35,589 nt of DNA from Pseudomonadota bacterium. GTDB lineage: Bacteria; Pseudomonadota; Gammaproteobacteria; Burkholderiales; Burkholderiaceae_C. How positions within the stretch are numbered: position 1 is the first letter of the stretch; each line of letters starts with the position of its first letter. The translations under genes were made by a program, and so were the position numbers. Of the stretch, positions 32,847 to 35,589 are shown piece after piece. The notes under the pieces were generated by a model. The model saw nothing but the letters and a program-made list of their open reading frames with translations, was not told the origin of the DNA and did not search any database. The DNA lies in assembly GCA_021808525.1 (NCBI GenBank), contig JAKBBK010000030.1:1-35589 (forward strand), given 5' to 3'.

Positions 32847-34137
32847 CCTGCGCGCCCGCATCACCATCGGGCTGCTGCTGTACGCGGCGGTGCTGAGCGC
32901 GGCCGTGATCGCGGTCGGTGCCTTCCTGAACGACCGTCACGAGCGCCTGGTGTGGATGAGCCTGCTCGGGGACGAGATGGTGCGGGATTTGCGCGCGGCC
33001 CATCTTCCCACCGGCGACGTGCACCCTCCCAAGGTGCGCCTGATCGACCTCGATTCGCCGGCTGCGCGAAGCCTGCCGGCCGAGGTGCGCCGCCTCGGAC
33101 CCGGTCTGTACGACGACATCGACCCGGAGGACCTGCCCTATGCGGTGCTGGTGCGGGAGGTGCAGGGCCATCGCATGGCCGCGCTGATCGACATCTCCGC
33201 GCAACGCGCGCAGGAGCGGCGCCTGGCCTACCTGCTCGACGCCATCGTCGCGATCGGGCTGGGGCTGCTGATGCTGGCCACCTGGTGGCTCGCCGGCCGG
33301 CTGCTGCGCCCCGTCTCTCGTCTGGTCGACTCGGTCCATGCACTCGAGCCGTCGCAGCGTGACGCGCGTCTGGAGCCGGGCTACCAGTTGCAGGAGATCC
33401 GGGCGCTGGAGACCGCCGTCAACGGTTTCCTGCAGCGTCTCGACGGATTCGTGCTGCGGGAGCGCGAATTCATCGACACCGCGAGCCACGAGCTGCGCAC
33501 CCCGATCTCGGTCATCGCCGGGGCCGCCGAGGTGCTGGAATCCGAGGCCCTCGGGGCCGACGGTCGGCGGGCCCTGCAGCGTATCCGCCTCACCACCGAT
33601 GGCATGCAGGACACCCTGGCGGCCTTGCTGCAGTTGGCCAGGGAGCCCTCGGCCCCCGCCGCGCTTGCGCCTCTGGCCTTGCAGACCTGGTTGCCCGAGC
33701 TGATCGCGGATTACCGGCACTTGCTCGAGGGCCGGCCGTTGAGCCTGGCGCTCGGCGCGATCGAGCCGCTCGCGGTGCGGGTCGCGCCCGCGGTGGCCGC
33801 GATGATCTTCGGCAACCTGGTGCGCAACGCCATCGAGCACACACCGGCGGGCCGCCTGGAGATCGAGCTGCGCGGCGGGGTGTTCCGCATCGACAGTCGC
33901 GGCGAAGCGCTGGATGCCGCCGCCGTGGCCCGCTTGTACCGATCCCTGGCCCTTGCCGAGGGCGGCCGCGCCCACGGCGCGGGTCTTGGGCTGTATCTGG
34001 TGCGGCAGCTATGCGAGCGTCTGGGCTGGACCCTCGCGTACACGCACAGCGAAGAGGGTGAGCTGCAGGTGCGGCTGGATCTGCATGTGCGCGATGACGG
34101 GCGCAAGGGCGACGAGGCCAGGCCAACGACAAATTGA
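32830..34137 (+). CDS. Membrane sensor histidine kinase
   Basis: A 435-residue kinase: TM1 at about 12-34, a periplasmic sensor loop of about 100 residues, TM2 about 138-158 (AIGLGLLMLATWWLAG), HAMP-like linker, HisKA with phospho-accepting H220 in ASHELRTP, and HATPase_c with N-box NLVRNAIEHTP and G2 box GAGLGLYLVRQL. The G1 box is degenerate (DSRGEA in place of DxGxG). It overlaps the response regulator gene, from which ATG 32830 was chosen. The overlap suggests coupled translation. The sensor has no recognised ligand motif. Confidence 0.92.
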   Translation: MLKTNSLRARITIGLLLYAAVLSAAVIAVGAFLNDRHERLVWMSLLGDEMVRDLRAAHLPTGDVHPPKVRLIDLDSPAARSLPAEVRRLGPGLYDDIDPEDLPYAVLVREVQGHRMAALIDISAQRAQERRLAYLLDAIVAIGLGLLMLATWWLAGRLLRPVSRLVDSVHALEPSQRDARLEPGYQLQEIRALETAVNGFLQRLDGFVLREREFIDTASHELRTPISVIAGAAEVLESEALGADGRRALQRIRLTTDGMQDTLAALLQLAREPSAPAALAPLALQTWLPELIADYRHLLEGRPLSLALGAIEPLAVRVAPAVAAMIFGNLVRNAIEHTPAGRLEIELRGGVFRIDSRGEALDAAAVARLYRSLALAEGGRAHGAGLGLYLVRQLCERLGWTLAYTHSEEGELQVRLDLHVRDDGRKGDEARPTTN

Positions 34138-34172
34138 CGACACCCGCGTTCCTAGCATGGGAGTTTTCCGCC

Positions 34173-35540
34173 ATGCGATGCGACGCGATGAAGACCCGTC
34201 TGCCGGCCGCCTTGCTCGTTTCCGCGCTGCTCGCCGGATGCGCGAGCTACACACCCCAACCCATCCATCCCGAGCAGACCGCGCGGGCCTTGACCCGGCG
34301 CACGCTGTCCGATCCCCGCTTGCTGCGCTTCCTCGCGGCCGAACTGCATCGGAGCGGCCCACCTCGCTGGAACCTCGCCACCTTGTCCCTGGTGGCCGTC
34401 TACGAACGCCCCGACATGCCTCTGGCCGAGGCCCGGCTGCGTGAAGCCCAAGGTGGCGAGACGACGGCGGCGGCGCTGCCCAACCCGAGCCTGCAGCTGG
34501 CGCCGACCTACGACACCAGCACCTCGGCTCCACCCTGGACGGTGGGCCCCGTGCTCGGTTTCCTGATCCAGTCCTACGGGGCACGTCCCGCGCGCATCGC
34601 CCAGGCGCGGGCCCGGATCGAACAGGCACGGCAGGCCATCGCCATCACGGCCTGGCAAGTCCGCGCTCAGGTGAGCTCGGCCATGCTCGACCTGTGGTCG
34701 GCGCAGCAGGCGGCGAGGCTTGCGACTCGGCGGGCCTTCCTCGCAGGTCGCTACCGCGACGTGCTCGAACAGCGCTACCGGGCCGGCATGGTCTCGGCGG
34801 CGGCCTTGACCACGGCGACGCTCGCCTTCCAGCAGGTTGAACTGCAACTCGCCTCGGACCGGCGTGCCGGCCGGCTGGCGCGTACGGCCCTGGCCTCCGC
34901 GCTGGGCCTGCCGAGTACGGCGCTCCAGGGCATCGGGCTCGACATGCGGGGGATTGCCCATCCGCGGCAGCCGGGCCGCCTCGCGCCCCTGGTGCACTCC
35001 GCGCTCAGCTCGCGCCCCGACGTACTGTCCGCCCTTGCCCATTACGCCGCCGCGGAGGCGGCGCTTCGCCTGGCCGTCGCGCGGCAGTACCCCGCCATCG
35101 ACATCGGCCCCGGCTACCACTACGACCAGGGCGACAACAAATTCATCCTGTCGATCTCCCTGCCGTTGCCCATCCTCAACCAGAACCAGGGTCCGATCGC
35201 CCAGGCGCGCGCCGCACGGCGCGTCGCCGCCGATGCCTTTGCCGCGACCCAGACCAGGGTGCTGGCGCAGATCGATCAGGCCCGCACGGACTGGCATGCC
35301 AGCGATTCGGAGCGAATCCGGGCGCGCCAGCTGCGCGAGGCGGCTGCGGATGCGCTCGACCGGCAACGCAGTGCCTTCGCCGCGGGCCAGATCGGACGCC
35401 TTCGGCTGCTCGGTGCCGAACTGGCCGACGTGCAAGCGCAGCAAGGTGCGCTGTCGGCCTCCGTGCACGTGCGCAGGGCGCTCGGACAGCTCGAAGCGGC
35501 GCTCTACCACCCCTTCCTGGTTTTCCACCGGAGTCCATGA
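34173..35540 (+). CDS. TolC-like outer membrane efflux lipoprotein
   Basis: A 455-residue outer membrane factor of the OEP/TolC family. A lipobox LLAGC is near residue 22 (MRCDAMKTRLPAALLVSALL, then AGCAS). Two repeats of long helices follow (IAQARARIEQARQAI and AQARAARRVAADAFAATQTR), and IDIGPGYHYDQGDNKFILS with LPLPILNQNQGPI is typical of metal-efflux types such as CzcC/CusC. GGGAG is nine bases before ATG 34173; ATG 34188 is an alternative. Its stop overlaps the next gene (ATGA). The transported substrate is not visible. Confidence 0.88.
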   Translation: MRCDAMKTRLPAALLVSALLAGCASYTPQPIHPEQTARALTRRTLSDPRLLRFLAAELHRSGPPRWNLATLSLVAVYERPDMPLAEARLREAQGGETTAAALPNPSLQLAPTYDTSTSAPPWTVGPVLGFLIQSYGARPARIAQARARIEQARQAIAITAWQVRAQVSSAMLDLWSAQQAARLATRRAFLAGRYRDVLEQRYRAGMVSAAALTTATLAFQQVELQLASDRRAGRLARTALASALGLPSTALQGIGLDMRGIAHPRQPGRLAPLVHSALSSRPDVLSALAHYAAAEAALRLAVARQYPAIDIGPGYHYDQGDNKFILSISLPLPILNQNQGPIAQARAARRVAADAFAATQTRVLAQIDQARTDWHASDSERIRARQLREAAADALDRQRSAFAAGQIGRLRLLGAELADVQAQQGALSASVHVRRALGQLEAALYHPFLVFHRSP

Positions 35541-35589
35541 TGCTCAGGACCTTGTTCAGGTGTGCCGCGCTGGCGGCCGCCGCGATCGC
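35537..35589 (+). CDS. Start of an exported protein gene, possibly the RND membrane-fusion subunit
   Basis: ATG 35537 overlaps the stop of the outer membrane factor (ATGA) and reads MMLRTLFRCAALAAAAI, a signal-peptide-like start, to the window edge. By the usual order of such loci the next gene would encode a periplasmic adaptor, but only 17 codons are visible, so this is inference. Confidence 0.5.
   Translation, partial: MMLRTLFRCAALAAAAI

Overview
The window is high-GC, densely packed bacterial chromosome. Gene content and order (ilvB-ilvH-ilvC near psd-pssA, small archaeal-type Psd, mfd-serB divergent from ispD-ispF, DUF485-actP) point to a betaproteobacterium of the order Burkholderiales. 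The genus cannot be fixed from the sequence alone. No tRNA, rRNA, CRISPR array, insertion sequence or phage gene was seen, and most genes look like core or near-core genes.

Layout. 1-1051: 5' part of a CorC/HlyC-type membrane CBS protein (minus), cut by the window edge. 1052-1460: repeat-rich gap. 1461-3250: cystathionine beta-lyase and a LapA-like membrane protein. 3282-7828: mfd and serB (minus). 7917-9125: ispD-ispF of the non-mevalonate isoprenoid pathway. 9132-12958: ilvB-ilvH-ilvC branched-chain amino acid operon with a promoter, a possible leader peptide and structured spacers. 12959-13505: second repeat-rich gap. 13506-14584: an exported Tyr/Pro-rich protein translationally coupled to a TetR regulator, with a palindromic operator upstream. 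14767-15324: DUF3617 protein. 15420-17001: psd-pssA (phosphatidylethanolamine synthesis). 17020-19306: GMC oxidoreductase and WrbA quinone reductase. 19391-20737: secreted SGNH hydrolase. 20885-23191: four overlapping genes for divergent type IV minor pilins (pilV-, pilW-, pilX-, pilE-like). 23319-24305: AI-2E family permease. 24483-29114: DUF485-actP acetate uptake genes, then a cNMP/CBS/nucleotidyltransferase regulator and a DnaQ-like exonuclease. 29129-29780: hemerythrin-like protein and DUF1328 membrane peptide. 29946-30530: membrane-anchored retropepsin-like protease. 30576-31256: Dph6-like ATP-pyrophosphatase. 31358-32100: doubtful small ORF and a DUF1232 protein. 32145-35589: OmpR-type response regulator, histidine kinase, TolC-like outer membrane factor and the first codons of a further exported protein, most simply read as a two-component-controlled RND efflux locus continuing past the window.

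The less ordinary signals are mostly non-coding. A repeated element keeps an identical 17-base loop while its stem sequence changes and stays complementary between loci. Several genes lack a Shine-Dalgarno site but carry a -10-like hexamer 6-7 bases before the ATG, the layout of leaderless mRNAs. The ilv operon has a candidate leader peptide and strong inverted repeats. Short tandem repeats sit in front of metC and the SGNH hydrolase gene. In the minor pilin operon two of four subunits lack the conserved Glu5.
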